A DNA stretch of 64,000 nucleotides from Flavobacterium gillisiae. Its GTDB lineage: Bacteria > Bacteroidota > Bacteroidia > Flavobacteriales > Flavobacteriaceae. Every line of letters starts with the position of its first letter. Position 1 is the first letter of the stretch. The stretch lies in the NCBI RefSeq assembly GCF_900107635.1, contig NZ_FNRD01000002.1, positions 248,001 through 312,000 on the forward strand, written 5' to 3'. Below are positions 26,366 to 36,377 of this stretch, one piece after another. Under the pieces are notes generated by a model that worked only from the letters and a program-made list of their open reading frames with translations, made no database searches and was not told the DNA's origin. A program made the position numbers and the translations under genes.

Positions 26366-27223
26366 ATGAAATCTATTATTCTGTTTTTATTGGTGCTAAT
26401 ATCTTTTTCAAGCTGTAAAAAATCCGACAGTGAAATAGTAGGTTTTTCAATGTCGCCAAATTCATCAGAATTAGATCAAGTAAAATTTGTGAAACCTGTA
26501 GTTGCAAACGCTGAAGAAATTACTGAAGAGCCTCCAATTAACTCCTCTCAGAAAGAACAAAAAACTACAGAACAAAAAATAATTAAAGAAGCCAATCTTC
26601 GATTTGAAACTACTGATTTAAATTCTACTTATAATCAGATATTAAAAAACACTACCGAAAGTGGTGGCTCAATACAAAATGACACTGAAGGCAAAGATTA
26701 CGGCACTATATTTAGACGATTAATCATAAGAGTTCCTAGTCAGAATTTTGATGTTTTTTTAAAAAACATATCAAAAGGCGTTTCCTATTTTGACAATAAA
26801 GAAATTTCAGCACAAGATGTAACGACTCAATATATTGATATTGATGCGAGATTAAAAACTAAAAAAGTACTTGAAAATCGCTATATTGAATTATTAAAAA
26901 AAGCAACTAAAGTATCGGAAATGTTAGAAGTTGAGGCACAACTATCAGCCATTCGTGAAGAAATAGAAGCTAAGCAAGGACAGTTTAACTATTTACAAGA
27001 TAGGATTTCTTTAAGTACAGTTACTGTAGAGTTTTACAAACCGGTTGCTCCAGATAGTGGCATAACCGTTTCGTATGGAATGAAAATCTGGAATGCAGCC
27101 AAATCTGGATTTAATAGCTTCTCAAGCTTTTTCATAAGTTTAATTAGCGTTTGGCCTTTCCTTATTCTCCTTGGAATAGTATTCTATTTTGTGAAAAAAA
27201 GATTTAAGAAAAAAACCGTTTAA
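26366..27223 (+). CDS. DUF4349-type lipoprotein
   Basis: 285 residues. It has a lipoprotein signal ending in SFSSCKK (lipid Cys about 17) and a conserved block beginning IKEANLRFETTDL. A predicted coiled-coil follows around ENRYIELLKKATKVSEMLEVEAQLSAIREEIEAK. One membrane helix near the C terminus (about 252-276) is followed by basic residues. DUF4349 proteins occur widely in Bacteroidota and Firmicutes with no firm function. Only one base separates its stop from the S41 protease start, so they are co-transcribed. Confidence 0.85.
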   Translation: MKSIILFLLVLISFSSCKKSDSEIVGFSMSPNSSELDQVKFVKPVVANAEEITEEPPINSSQKEQKTTEQKIIKEANLRFETTDLNSTYNQILKNTTESGGSIQNDTEGKDYGTIFRRLIIRVPSQNFDVFLKNISKGVSYFDNKEISAQDVTTQYIDIDARLKTKKVLENRYIELLKKATKVSEMLEVEAQLSAIREEIEAKQGQFNYLQDRISLSTVTVEFYKPVAPDSGITVSYGMKIWNAAKSGFNSFSSFFISLISVWPFLILLGIVFYFVKKRFKKKTV

Positions 27224-27224
27224 G

Positions 27225-28862
27225 ATGACAAAAATTTTAAAAAAAAAATACATAGTCCCCGTAGTTGCTTCGGCATTACTGTTTCTAGGCGCCAGTTTCA
27301 AAAACGATTTTTTTGAAATTGCAAAACAAATCGAGATATTCACTACGCTTTTCAAGGAATTGAATATCAACTATGTTGACGAGACAAATCCTGGAGACCT
27401 AATGGACAATGCAATCAAAGGCATGTTAGCCGGTCTAGATCCCTACACTGTTTATTTCAATGAACAGGAAGTGGTCAAATTCAAAATAAACAATACCGGG
27501 GAATATACAGGAATAGGCGCTTTGATTACCCGAAGAGAGGATAAAATAATTATTCGTGAGGTCTACAAAGATTTCCCTGCTGATAAAGCTGGTCTTAAAC
27601 CTGGAGATGAAATTACTCAAATAGGAGATGTTCTTTTATCCGACTTCAAAGACGATGCTTCCCAACTAATGAAAGGTGCTAAAAACACCAAAATCGACGT
27701 TAAATATATCCGTCAGGGAAAAACAAATACGGCACAAATTATTCTTGATGAAGTCGAAATAAAATCGGTGGTGTTTTTCTCGAAAATTGATGAAAAAACA
27801 GGATATATCGTCTTGGCACATTTTAATAAAAAAGCTTCCTATGAAACCAAACAAGCATTAGAGGAACTAAAGAGACAAGGTGCTGAAAGAATTATATTAG
27901 ACCTAAGAGCAAATCCCGGAGGTTTATTGAATGAAGCGGTAAACATATGCAATCTTTTTGTACCGAAAAATGAAGTTATCGTAACCACAAAATCGAAAAA
28001 CGAAAAACACAACAACACTTATAAAACGACAATGGAACCAGTCGACACGGCAATTCCATTAGTAATAATTATAAATGACAAAAGTGCTTCAGCATCAGAG
28101 ATTGTATCGGGTGCGCTACAAGATTTAGACCGTGCTGTAATAGTGGGAAGTCGCAGTTTTGGAAAAGGTTTGGTACAAAAACCAATAGACTTAACATACA
28201 ACACCCAGTTAAAAGTAACAATTTCTAGATATTACACGCCATCAGGAAGGTGTATTCAAGCTTTAGACTATGCCCATAAAGATAAAAATGGCGTAGCCAT
28301 CAGAACGGATGAAAAAAACTACAACAGCTTTAAAACCAGAAAAGGAAGAAGCGTTTATGACGGTGGCGGCGTTTTACCAGACATCCAACTTGAAGAAACA
28401 AAAACAAGTCCTATTGCCAATGCATTGTTGAAAAATGATGGGATTTTCAATTATGCAACGGCCTATTATTACAAAAATCCTAATTTAGGAGTACAAGTAC
28501 CTTCTTTTTCGAATACTGACTTTTTAGATTTTAAAAAATTCTTGAAAACTCAGAAAATTTCTTTCGATACCGAGACAGAGCAGGCACTAAAAAACACTTT
28601 GGCTGTGGCCAAAAAAGAAAAAATAGACGCCACGATTACCGCAGAATACGAACAACTTCTTGCGGCACTTCAAAAAAGTGAAGAGACACTATTGGATAAA
28701 AACCAAGAAGAAATTAAAGGGCTAATTGTTGATGAAATTATTAAACGATACCAATATCAGGAAGGTCTTTATCAATATTATGTGAAAACTAATTCCGAAA
28801 TAAAAAAATCCGTCAGTATTTTAAACAATAGTGCTGACTATAAAAATATTTTAAAACTTTAA
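27225..28862 (+). CDS. S41-family carboxy-terminal processing protease
   Basis: 545 residues. An N-terminal membrane anchor or signal (about 8-25) is followed by a PDZ domain at about 90-165 (ending KAGLKPGDEITQIGD). The S41 catalytic domain follows, with the Ser in SASASE (287-292), and Lys314 in SRSFGKGLVQ completing the Ser-Lys dyad. The region after residue 425 is an extension found in Bacteroidota members. It is a periplasmic protease that trims or degrades proteins from their C termini. It is coupled to DUF4349 upstream and overlaps the OmpA gene by one base (TAATG). Confidence 0.93.
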   Translation: MTKILKKKYIVPVVASALLFLGASFKNDFFEIAKQIEIFTTLFKELNINYVDETNPGDLMDNAIKGMLAGLDPYTVYFNEQEVVKFKINNTGEYTGIGALITRREDKIIIREVYKDFPADKAGLKPGDEITQIGDVLLSDFKDDASQLMKGAKNTKIDVKYIRQGKTNTAQIILDEVEIKSVVFFSKIDEKTGYIVLAHFNKKASYETKQALEELKRQGAERIILDLRANPGGLLNEAVNICNLFVPKNEVIVTTKSKNEKHNNTYKTTMEPVDTAIPLVIIINDKSASASEIVSGALQDLDRAVIVGSRSFGKGLVQKPIDLTYNTQLKVTISRYYTPSGRCIQALDYAHKDKNGVAIRTDEKNYNSFKTRKGRSVYDGGGVLPDIQLEETKTSPIANALLKNDGIFNYATAYYYKNPNLGVQVPSFSNTDFLDFKKFLKTQKISFDTETEQALKNTLAVAKKEKIDATITAEYEQLLAALQKSEETLLDKNQEEIKGLIVDEIIKRYQYQEGLYQYYVKTNSEIKKSVSILNNSADYKNILKL

Positions 28863-29668
28863 TGCTAAAATATTTAAAAATAATAGCTCTGCTGTCCTTT
28901 AGCTATCTTACCGCTCAAGCAGGGAAAGTAGAAACTGTTTATTTTGAATTTGATAAATACAACCTCTACTCTGAGCAGGAACAAATGATCTTAGATTTTA
29001 TAATAAAAGCAGATACTACTAAGATAGAATCTATTCAAATCTATGGCTATTGTGACGATCGTGGAACCGCTGATTATAATTATAAATTATCAGAACAAAG
29101 AGTAAATGCTGTTCGTAATTTACTTATTTCCTATGGCTTCAATAAAAACAAAATTGTAATAATTGAAGGAAAAGGACGCGTCATTTTAACTGATGATCTT
29201 TTAGAAAATCTAGGTGAAATACGATCCAAAAACCGACGTGTCGATTTACTAGTAGTGAAGAAAAACAGCTTTGGGAAAGGGATTTATAACTCTTTTCAGG
29301 ACAAGCACGTAGTAGGGGATCGCATTTATTTAGAAAAAATATATTTTCCGTTCGGAAGCAGCAAGCTAAACTATCAATCCAAACAAGAATTAGACAAAAT
29401 CGCTAAAATACTTGACTCAAATAATGGAATTGAATTTGAAATTATAGGTCATGTATGCTGCACTCCCAGTTATTACGAAGACGCTATCGATAGGGAAACT
29501 AATGAGCGAAAACTATCCGTAAATCGCGCCAAATCTGTTTTCCTATATCTAATGAATAAAAACATCAATAGCCTAAGAATGTCTTATAAGGGTGTTGGAA
29601 ATAAATTCCCCTTAGGAAAAGGGGAAGAATATGACAGGAGAGTTGAGTTTCTTATTACAAAAATATAA
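28862..29668 (+). CDS. OmpA-family protein with two OmpA-like domains
   Basis: 268 residues with a signal peptide (LKIIALLSFSYLTAQA). Domain 1 (about 23-135) contains YFEFDKYNL and GYCDDRGTADYNYKLSEQRV. Domain 2 (about 155-268) starts IYFPFGSSKLNYQSKQELD and includes a VNRAKSVFLYL helix. OmpA-like domains bind peptidoglycan non-covalently in the periplasm; here there is no beta-barrel, so the protein is probably periplasmic or lipid-associated. It is translationally coupled to the S41 protease. Its stop directly abuts the stop of the opposing GNAT gene with no spacer. Confidence 0.88.
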   Translation: MLKYLKIIALLSFSYLTAQAGKVETVYFEFDKYNLYSEQEQMILDFIIKADTTKIESIQIYGYCDDRGTADYNYKLSEQRVNAVRNLLISYGFNKNKIVIIEGKGRVILTDDLLENLGEIRSKNRRVDLLVVKKNSFGKGIYNSFQDKHVVGDRIYLEKIYFPFGSSKLNYQSKQELDKIAKILDSNNGIEFEIIGHVCCTPSYYEDAIDRETNERKLSVNRAKSVFLYLMNKNINSLRMSYKGVGNKFPLGKGEEYDRRVEFLITKI

Positions 29669-30115
29669 TTACTCTTTCTTCATTTCGATATGTGGAATAT
29701 CATCTTCCAGATACATTTCGCTACTTTGCACAAACCCGTGGCTTTCATAGAATTTCTTCAGATATAACTGAGCGCCAATGGTTATTTTACTTTCCCCATA
29801 ATGCTGTGCTATTCCAGCAATGGCTTCCCGCATCAAATCATGACCCCATTTTCTGTCTCGGTAATTAGCATCTACCACTACCCTTCCTATTGATGCATTA
29901 TCAAAACTGATTCCGGGTTTAAAAAGTCGGGCATGAGCCACTACTTTTCCTTCAAACTCTGCAAAAAGATGCAATGCTACCTTATCCTTGCCATCAAGAT
30001 CAAGATAGACGCAGTTTTGCTCCACTACAAAGATCTCACTTCTTAATTTAAGTAAATCATACAGTTCATTAACTGAAAGTGCCTCAAAAGGCTTTATTTT
30101 CCATTCTATTGCCAT
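29669..30115 (-). CDS. GNAT-family N-acetyltransferase (ElaA-like)
   Basis: 148 residues of the GNAT fold. The acetyl-CoA-binding region is SIGRVVVDANYRDRKWGHDLM, and the N-terminal ALSVNELYDLLKLRSEIFVVEQ matches the ElaA subgroup. It would transfer an acetyl group from acetyl-CoA to an amine, but the substrate is unknown. It is convergent with the OmpA gene without any intergenic DNA, and the DUF4837 lipoprotein gene lies 47 bases upstream on the same strand. Confidence 0.9.
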   Translation of the reverse strand: MAIEWKIKPFEALSVNELYDLLKLRSEIFVVEQNCVYLDLDGKDKVALHLFAEFEGKVVAHARLFKPGISFDNASIGRVVVDANYRDRKWGHDLMREAIAGIAQHYGESKITIGAQLYLKKFYESHGFVQSSEMYLEDDIPHIEMKKE

Positions 30116-30162
30116 CGATTGTTTCTATAATTTAAAATTTAGGTTTTGGAATTTGTGCTCCT

Positions 30163-31146
30163 TTACAATTCTTTTTTAAGCACTGTAACTGATTTTATGA
30201 TTGATTCTAATTCATGCATGGAATCTCGTTTTTCCTTCGAAGGTGAATAACAAAATCCCTCCAGAAACAACACTCTATTATTTACTGTATCAAAAATGGC
30301 GTAATTAATAAAAGGGCCCGACATGAAATCATTTCGTAACTCCCAGGTTCCTTTTATTTCATACGTTAACTTACCGTCCAGTTTAATCTTAAAGAAATAA
30401 GGAGCATAAGCTTCTTCAGTAATCATATCCGTATCGGGTTCTTTCCCGTGAATGTATAAAGCACCTATAGAATCTCTCGTTTTAATGATATTTGAAACCA
30501 AATTCTTATTGTTCTTTATCGCATTAATGGGTACTTGATAAATTAATAAACTGGTGTTTCCGCTTACTAATTCCTTCTTTAACCAAATAAAATTAGCATC
30601 CTGCACCATGTTTTCATAATCAGATGGGACGTCTATAGTGATATTGAATTTTTCAGTAAATAATTTTTCTTCAAGAAGTGACTTTTTATTAATTCTTTGG
30701 CATTCCTCAATTTCAGTCTGGCGAATGATTTGAATTATTTGAGAGGTGTTTTTTTCGAAAATAGATACAATGTCTTCTCCTGTCTTTCCTGAAATATGAA
30801 AAACATTTTGCGGTGAAGCATATTCATCTTTCTTTATGGAGAAGTAATTTTTATCTCCTTTTTTAACTATAATAATATTTCGGCTATCCGTCATAAACCC
30901 TTCCATAAGTTTAATAGGATATTGATTTATGGTAAAAAGAGGTTCTTCTTGTGGCAATCCGATTACTGGGGAAGCAAACTTATTTCTTATACTATCCCCT
31001 ATCTCGCCATTCCAGAGCTGATCATCAATAATAACAGAGATATTATTGACTTTTCCAGTCGTTTTTCGAATAGCGTTAGTTTTTTCCTCTTTACAGGAAA
31101 AAAACAGAACCGAAATAAGGAGTATTAAAAAATGGGATTTATTCAT
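30163..31146 (-). CDS. DUF4837 family lipoprotein
   Basis: 327 residues. A lipoprotein signal ends in LFFSCKEE. The mature part begins with ISVIIDDQLWNGEIGDSIR, the recognisable opening of DUF4837, a Bacteroidota family of unknown function. It is predicted to be periplasmic or outer-membrane anchored. It lies 48 bases downstream of the MltD-like transglycosylase and is probably transcribed with it, which suggests a link to the cell wall. Confidence 0.82.
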   Translation of the reverse strand: MNKSHFLILLISVLFFSCKEEKTNAIRKTTGKVNNISVIIDDQLWNGEIGDSIRNKFASPVIGLPQEEPLFTINQYPIKLMEGFMTDSRNIIIVKKGDKNYFSIKKDEYASPQNVFHISGKTGEDIVSIFEKNTSQIIQIIRQTEIEECQRINKKSLLEEKLFTEKFNITIDVPSDYENMVQDANFIWLKKELVSGNTSLLIYQVPINAIKNNKNLVSNIIKTRDSIGALYIHGKEPDTDMITEEAYAPYFFKIKLDGKLTYEIKGTWELRNDFMSGPFINYAIFDTVNNRVLFLEGFCYSPSKEKRDSMHELESIIKSVTVLKKEL

Positions 31147-31194
31147 TCTAATTATATTATGAAATAAAACCCAAATTTATAGAAGTTAAACGTA

Positions 31195-33219
31195 TTATCC
31201 GCTAATTTTCAACTTCATTCCAGGTTTAATTTTTTCATCGCGAATATCGTTCCACTTTTTTATGTCGGAAATCGTTATCCCAGGATGTTTTTTGGCTATG
31301 CTGTATAAAGAATCACCTTTTTGAACATAATAGTCAATTCCCAATTTTTTAGATACGGCTGCATTATCCTTCTTTTTGAATGAATCTACCGAAGCTTGAG
31401 TCGTATTGATGGCAACTTCATTCTTAGCAACTACCAAGACTTTACCTAAAACAATGTTATGATCTGATAACTGATTCCATTCTTTTAAATCGGCTACTGA
31501 AGCACCAAATTTCTTCGCTATATTTCCAAGGTTGTCTCCTTTTTCGACTGTATATTCAATGTCTTTCATTTCTGCTTCTGCAACAAGCTCCGTTTTAGTA
31601 TCGGTATTTGTTGCTGCAACCTTTAAAGACGCTCCTAATTGAACAGTCGTATTCGAGAGATTGTTCCATTCCTTAATTTCAGCAACTGTAACATTGTTCT
31701 TTTGAGCAATGCTGTTTAAATTATCTCCTTTTTGAACAATATAAGTAGTGGTAGCATTTGCAGAAACGGTATCTGTCTTAACCTCTTTTATAATTTTAAC
31801 GTCCTTCACGACTTTTACATCTGTGGAAGCAATTTCCGTTCTAGGTTCTTTTTTAACGGTTTGCACAACGCTTTCTGTAGAAATAATTTTCAAACTTTTT
31901 CCGTAGCCAATGGAGTTACTTCTAAGTCCGTTCCATTTTTTAATTTCGGCAACAGCAACATCATATTTACTGGCAATAGAACTCAAATTATCCCCTCGTT
32001 TTACCTTGTAATATTTTGTTTTAGTTTGTGAAACTGTTTTTGTTTCAGTGTTATTTTCATCACTTTTTGCTATAGCTTTTGAATTTCTGAAAGGGTTTTC
32101 CTTAACATCTATTTCATGTTGTATATAAGCATACATTTTGTCTTCATTCGAAACGAATGTGGCAATTTTTTCTGTTGGTAATCTCAAGTAATGATGTTCG
32201 TCGTTGTAAAAAGGAATGATATTCAATTTGTATGACGGGTTCAGTAACTGTAATTGTGAAACGGGAACGTCTAATAAATCAGCAACTTGCTTGAATGACA
32301 TTTGCTTCTTAATCATTATGGTATCCGTTGCAAAGTGCTGTACTACCGCTCTATCTGCTTTTATTCCATGCTCATTGTGGTATTCATATAAATACATGGT
32401 AGCTAAAAAAGCAGGAACATATCCTTGTGTTTCTTTAGGTAGATGTTTTCTTATGTCCCAATAACTTTGTTTTCCTCCAGAGCGTCTGATTGCTTTAGAC
32501 ACATTCCCAGGTCCTGAGTTATAAGATGCCAATACTAATTCCCAATCTCCGAAAATGGAATACATATTAGACATGTATTTTGCGGCTGCGGCTGTCGATT
32601 TCAAAGGATCACTTCGTTCATCTACATACGAATCGATCTTTAAATTGTATTGTTTTCCAGTTTGATACATAAACTGCCAAAGTCCGGTGGCGCCCATTCT
32701 GGAAACGGCTTTTGGGTTTAATGCTGATTCGACAATAGACAAATACTTTATCTCCAAAGGCACATTTTGTTTGGCGAAAGCCTCTTCAAACATGGGGAAA
32801 TAATACTCTGAGATTGCCATTAATCGCTCAAACGAATGCTTTCTGTACTTAAGGAACGATTTAATTACATTTTCAAGGCTCTGATTGTATTCAATCTTGA
32901 AAGGCGATTTTGCATTCATGGCCTCCAATCTTGATTTCAACAATTCCGTAGGCAATTCATAATCTACCTTCGCATCCATATTGATGTTCTCAATATCAGA
33001 AGTAATATCATTGTACAACTCCAGATTTGTCAATTCCTTCATCCATAAACTGTCTACACAGGTAGCCATGTCGTCTTTTACGAAGGTTTTTTTAATTGAA
33101 TCTAGGTACGATAGATTTGTTTCTATACTAACAATTCCTTTGTTTTCTGCAAATTGTTGCGAAAACGAAGGAATTGATGTTAATAAAATGAAGGATAGTG
33201 ATATATTTTTTATAGTCAT
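31195..33219 (-). CDS. MltD-like lytic transglycosylase with LysM repeats
   Basis: 674 residues. A signal peptide at 1-20 is followed by an SLT (family 1 transglycosylase) domain at about 145-290, with the catalytic-Glu segment VESALNPKAVSRMGATGLWQ and the later ASYNSGPGNVSKAI. Four LysM modules (YKVKRGDNLSSIA, YIVQKGDNLNSIA, YTVEKGDNLGNIA, YYVQKGDSLYSIA) lie between 405 and 674, joined by Lys/Thr/Val-rich linkers. It cleaves peptidoglycan glycan strands to 1,6-anhydro ends, and the LysM modules anchor it. A CAAACTTA/TAAGTTTG -7-like box lies at 33273-33280. Confidence 0.92.
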   Translation of the reverse strand: MTIKNISLSFILLTSIPSFSQQFAENKGIVSIETNLSYLDSIKKTFVKDDMATCVDSLWMKELTNLELYNDITSDIENINMDAKVDYELPTELLKSRLEAMNAKSPFKIEYNQSLENVIKSFLKYRKHSFERLMAISEYYFPMFEEAFAKQNVPLEIKYLSIVESALNPKAVSRMGATGLWQFMYQTGKQYNLKIDSYVDERSDPLKSTAAAAKYMSNMYSIFGDWELVLASYNSGPGNVSKAIRRSGGKQSYWDIRKHLPKETQGYVPAFLATMYLYEYHNEHGIKADRAVVQHFATDTIMIKKQMSFKQVADLLDVPVSQLQLLNPSYKLNIIPFYNDEHHYLRLPTEKIATFVSNEDKMYAYIQHEIDVKENPFRNSKAIAKSDENNTETKTVSQTKTKYYKVKRGDNLSSIASKYDVAVAEIKKWNGLRSNSIGYGKSLKIISTESVVQTVKKEPRTEIASTDVKVVKDVKIIKEVKTDTVSANATTTYIVQKGDNLNSIAQKNNVTVAEIKEWNNLSNTTVQLGASLKVAATNTDTKTELVAEAEMKDIEYTVEKGDNLGNIAKKFGASVADLKEWNQLSDHNIVLGKVLVVAKNEVAINTTQASVDSFKKKDNAAVSKKLGIDYYVQKGDSLYSIAKKHPGITISDIKKWNDIRDEKIKPGMKLKISG

Positions 33220-33328
33220 ATTAATGTTGTCAACATCCTTAATTCTAAACGATTAAGAAATTGTTATTTTTACAAACTTAATATGTTATAACTACAAACT
33301 TCAATAAAAATTGTTAAAAGTGAAATCT

Positions 33329-34516
33329 CTAGTCTAAAATCGCCGCGATTCCTGGCAATACTTTACCCTCAAGCATTTCAAGCATCGCACCTCCACCTGT
33401 AGATACGTAACTCATTTTGTCCTCAAGACCAAATTGTTTTACTGCCGCTACAGAGTCACCACCACCCACAAGAGAGAAGGCTCCTTTTGCAGTAGAAGCT
33501 GCTATATATTTACCCAGTTCGATAGTACCATTAGCAAAACTTTCCATTTCGAAAACTCCTAATGGACCGTTCCAAAGAATAGTTTTTGATTCCATAATTA
33601 CTTTTTCGAAGTTGGCTAATGATTTTGGACCTGCGTCCAAACCTTGCCATCCATCAGGAATTTCTATTACGTCAACAATTTTAGTTTCGGCGTCATTTGA
33701 AAATGCATTTGCCGCAACCACATCAACCGGAATATGAATTTGTACTCCTTTTTCTTTTGCTAATCTTAGAATTTCAAGTGCCAATTCTTGCTTGTCATCT
33801 TCACAAATAGAATCTCCAATTTTTCCTCCTAATGCTTTTACAAAAGTAAATGTCATTCCACCACCAATAATCATGTGGTCAACTTTATCCAAGATATTTT
33901 CGATAACAGTAATTTTAGAAGACACTTTTGATCCACCTAAAACAGCCGTTACAGGCTTCTCGCTATTTTTCAATACTTTGTTTAAACTCTCTATTTCTTT
34001 TGCTAATAATAATCCGAAACATTTTTTGTTTTCAAAAAACTGAGCAATGATAGTCGTCGAAGCATGTGCTCTGTGTGCTGTTCCAAAAGCATCATTTACA
34101 TAGATATCTCCTAGTGCCGCTAGTTGTTTTGCAAAAGCAATATCTCCAGCTTCTTCTTCACTATGGAAACGTAAGTTTTCCAATAATAAAACTTGGCCTG
34201 GCTGTAATTCAGCTGCAGCATTTTCAGCCTCTTTACCAATACAGTCTGAAACAAAATTAACTGGTACCTCAAGAACTTCTGAAGTTGTTTTCAAAATATG
34301 CTTCAATGAGTATTTTTCTTCAACACCTTTTGGTCTACCCAAGTGTGACATCAAAATTACACTTCCACCTTGCGCTAAAATAGCATCAATTGTAGGTTTT
34401 GCTGCTTCAATTCGAGTAGCATCAGTCACGTTAAAATTTTCGTCTAACGGCACATTAAAATCAACACGTATTATTGCTTTTTTATTTTTGAAATCAAAAT
34501 CGTTTAAAGTCTTCAT
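33329..34516 (-). CDS. pgk: Phosphoglycerate kinase
   Basis: 395 residues from the ATG at 34516 ([26 protein letters not shown]), the normal Pgk beginning. The open frame extends 40 residues upstream, but that part is promoter sequence. [17 protein letters not shown] and the ATP-site block GGGDSVAAV near the C terminus are diagnostic. It transfers phosphate between 1,3-bisphosphoglycerate and ADP in glycolysis and gluconeogenesis. It stands alone on the minus strand and diverges from holB. Confidence 0.97.
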   Translation of the reverse strand: MKTLNDFDFKNKKAIIRVDFNVPLDENFNVTDATRIEAAKPTIDAILAQGGSVILMSHLGRPKGVEEKYSLKHILKTTSEVLEVPVNFVSDCIGKEAENAAAELQPGQVLLLENLRFHSEEEAGDIAFAKQLAALGDIYVNDAFGTAHRAHASTTIIAQFFENKKCFGLLLAKEIESLNKVLKNSEKPVTAVLGGSKVSSKITVIENILDKVDHMIIGGGMTFTFVKALGGKIGDSICEDDKQELALEILRLAKEKGVQIHIPVDVVAANAFSNDAETKIVDVIEIPDGWQGLDAGPKSLANFEKVIMESKTILWNGPLGVFEMESFANGTIELGKYIAASTAKGAFSLVGGGDSVAAVKQFGLEDKMSYVSTGGGAMLEMLEGKVLPGIAAILD

Positions 34517-34552
34517 CAGGTCTATTTTTAGTTTGTTTATTTGAAAGAACAC

Positions 34553-34560
34553 CAAATATA
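34553..34560 (-). promoter_or_regulatory. Candidate -7 box for pgk
   Basis: TATATTTG on the minus strand, 37 bases before the pgk ATG. It lies inside the upstream open frame, which supports the shorter start. I do not see a -33 TTG. Confidence 0.5.
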
Positions 34561-34786
34561 GAACTTTTAGATTATTAATAAATTTGAAAAAATCAAAAAA
34601 ACCCAAACATAAACAGCGAAATCGATGTAAATCCATAAATAATTTATTTTTATGTCAAATAAAAAATGATATATTCACAAAAAGAGGGAATAACGCTTTC
34701 TAAAAGGTTTCCATATCCAATGTCATTTTGCGGTTACATTTTAGTAAACTTTGCTATGTAATATTTTAGACTAACCCATTTTCTTA

Positions 34787-34794
34787 TATCTTTG
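34787..34794 (+). promoter_or_regulatory. -7 box abutting the holB start
   Basis: TATCTTTG ends 4 bases before the holB ATG, so transcription would begin at or within the start codon, that is, a leaderless mRNA. The same arrangement recurs at 44806-44819 and 52063-52075. Confidence 0.5.
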
Positions 34795-34798
34795 CTTC

Positions 34799-35947
34799 AT
34801 GCAATTTTCTGAAATTTTAGGACAAGAACACATTAAAAATCATCTGACGCGAAGTGCCGATTTGGGTAGAATCCCGCACGCACAATTGTTTGTTGGTCCT
34901 GAAGGAAGTGGTACCTTAGCCATGGCGATTGCCTACGCACAATATATTTTGTGTGGCAACCAAAACGGAGAAAATAGCGGTACCAATCAAGCTTGCAATC
35001 TAAAGTTCCAAAAGATATCGCATCCCGACTTACATTTTGCCTATCCTACTGTAACGACCGAAGAAGTAAAGAAAAGTCCGAAAAGCATTGATTTTATTAC
35101 TGATTGGAGAAAATTTATAACCACAAATCCTTACGGCGGTTTATTTGATTGGTACGCCATATTAGGTGTTCAGAATAAGCAAGGCGAAATAAGAGTAGAT
35201 GATGCACAGGAAATTCTAAAAGCATTGTCGTTAAAATCATATGAAGGCGGTTATAAAATTATGCTAATCTGGATGGCAGATAAACTAAACATTTCTGCTT
35301 CCAATAAATTATTAAAGCTGCTGGAAGAACCACCAGAAAAGACCGTTTTTATTTTGATTACTGAGAATGAAGAAGATCTAATTCAAACGATACGTTCTCG
35401 ATGTCAGATTTTACATTTTAATGGTTTGAGCGAGCCTATCATTGCAGAAGCATTGGTAACAAGAGAACAAACTGATCCCAAACTGGCGGCAAAAATTGCA
35501 CATCAGGCACAAGGAAATTACAACATAGCCTTACACTTACTTCATGCCGATGATGAAGAACATCCCTTTGAACAATGGTTTGTTACCTGGGTTCGAGCGG
35601 CATTCAAAGCAAAAGGAAATGCTGCGGCAATTCAAGATTTGATTCTTTGGAGTGAAAAGATTGCAGGCTTGGGAAGAGAAACCCAAAAGAAGTTTCTTCA
35701 ATTTTGTATCGAAATGTTTCGTCAGGCGTTAATGATGAATTACGAGACCAAATCGTTAGTTTATTTTGAACCCAAAGTCGATAAATTCAAATTGGAAAAT
35801 TTTGCACCCTTTGTAAATGGTAATAACATTCACGATATCTTTAAAGAACTTTCTGACGCAATGTATCATGTGGAACGCAATGGAAATGCAAAAATCATAT
35901 TAACTGACTTATCAATAAAACTTACACGTCTAATCCACAAAAAATAA
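34799..35947 (+). CDS. holB: DNA polymerase III delta' subunit (clamp loader)
   Basis: 382 residues. AAA+ fold of the DnaX/HolB type: IPHAQLFVGPEGSGTLAMA replaces the usual P-loop, as in delta' subunits that do not hydrolyse ATP. ISHPDLHFAYP, the sensor block LLKLLEEPPEKTVFILIT, and SRCQILHF with its arginine finger follow. It acts in the clamp-loader complex that places the beta clamp on DNA. It lies 4 bases before the DoxX-like gene. Confidence 0.92.
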   Translation: MQFSEILGQEHIKNHLTRSADLGRIPHAQLFVGPEGSGTLAMAIAYAQYILCGNQNGENSGTNQACNLKFQKISHPDLHFAYPTVTTEEVKKSPKSIDFITDWRKFITTNPYGGLFDWYAILGVQNKQGEIRVDDAQEILKALSLKSYEGGYKIMLIWMADKLNISASNKLLKLLEEPPEKTVFILITENEEDLIQTIRSRCQILHFNGLSEPIIAEALVTREQTDPKLAAKIAHQAQGNYNIALHLLHADDEEHPFEQWFVTWVRAAFKAKGNAAAIQDLILWSEKIAGLGRETQKKFLQFCIEMFRQALMMNYETKSLVYFEPKVDKFKLENFAPFVNGNNIHDIFKELSDAMYHVERNGNAKIILTDLSIKLTRLIHKK

Positions 35948-35951
35948 CCAT

Positions 35952-36335
35952 ATGAACAACGTTGCCTCCATTTTAATATTAGTTTTTTTAGCGATCTCTT
36001 TTCTGCAATCCGGTTACGATAAACTGTTTTATTGGAAAGATAATATCGAATGGTTAAAAGGTCATTTTTCTAAAACACCTTTACGAAATCAAGTACCATT
36101 GGCTTTAGCAAATGTGCTGGTATTGGAATTAATATCCGGTATTTTGTGTATTGTGGGTTGCATCGAATTATTGATAAACAATGGTAGAGTATTTGGTTTT
36201 TATGGCGCAGTTTTTTCTTGCATAACTTTACTTATGTTGCTTTTTGGGCAACGATTAGCAAAAGATTACGATGGAGCAAGAACCATTGTTATCTATTTTA
36301 TACCGGCAGTTATGGCCGTGTACTGGTTAAATTAG
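35952..36335 (+). CDS. DoxX-family membrane protein
   Basis: 127 residues with four predicted membrane helices. The pattern FLQSGYDKLFYWKDNIEWLKGHF after helix 1 is typical of the DoxX/DoxD-like family in Bacteroidota. The function is unknown; relatives take part in oxidative-stress and quinone-linked redox complexes. It follows holB by 4 bases, and the thioesterase follows after 42 bases. Confidence 0.82.
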   Translation: MNNVASILILVFLAISFLQSGYDKLFYWKDNIEWLKGHFSKTPLRNQVPLALANVLVLELISGILCIVGCIELLINNGRVFGFYGAVFSCITLLMLLFGQRLAKDYDGARTIVIYFIPAVMAVYWLN

Positions 36336-36377
36336 AATACATAAAAAAAGAAAACAGTAATTACATTGACAAATAAA

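Noticed and set aside
34517..34636. N-terminal extension of Pgk
   Set aside because: It covers the promoter; Pgk begins at MKTLNDF.
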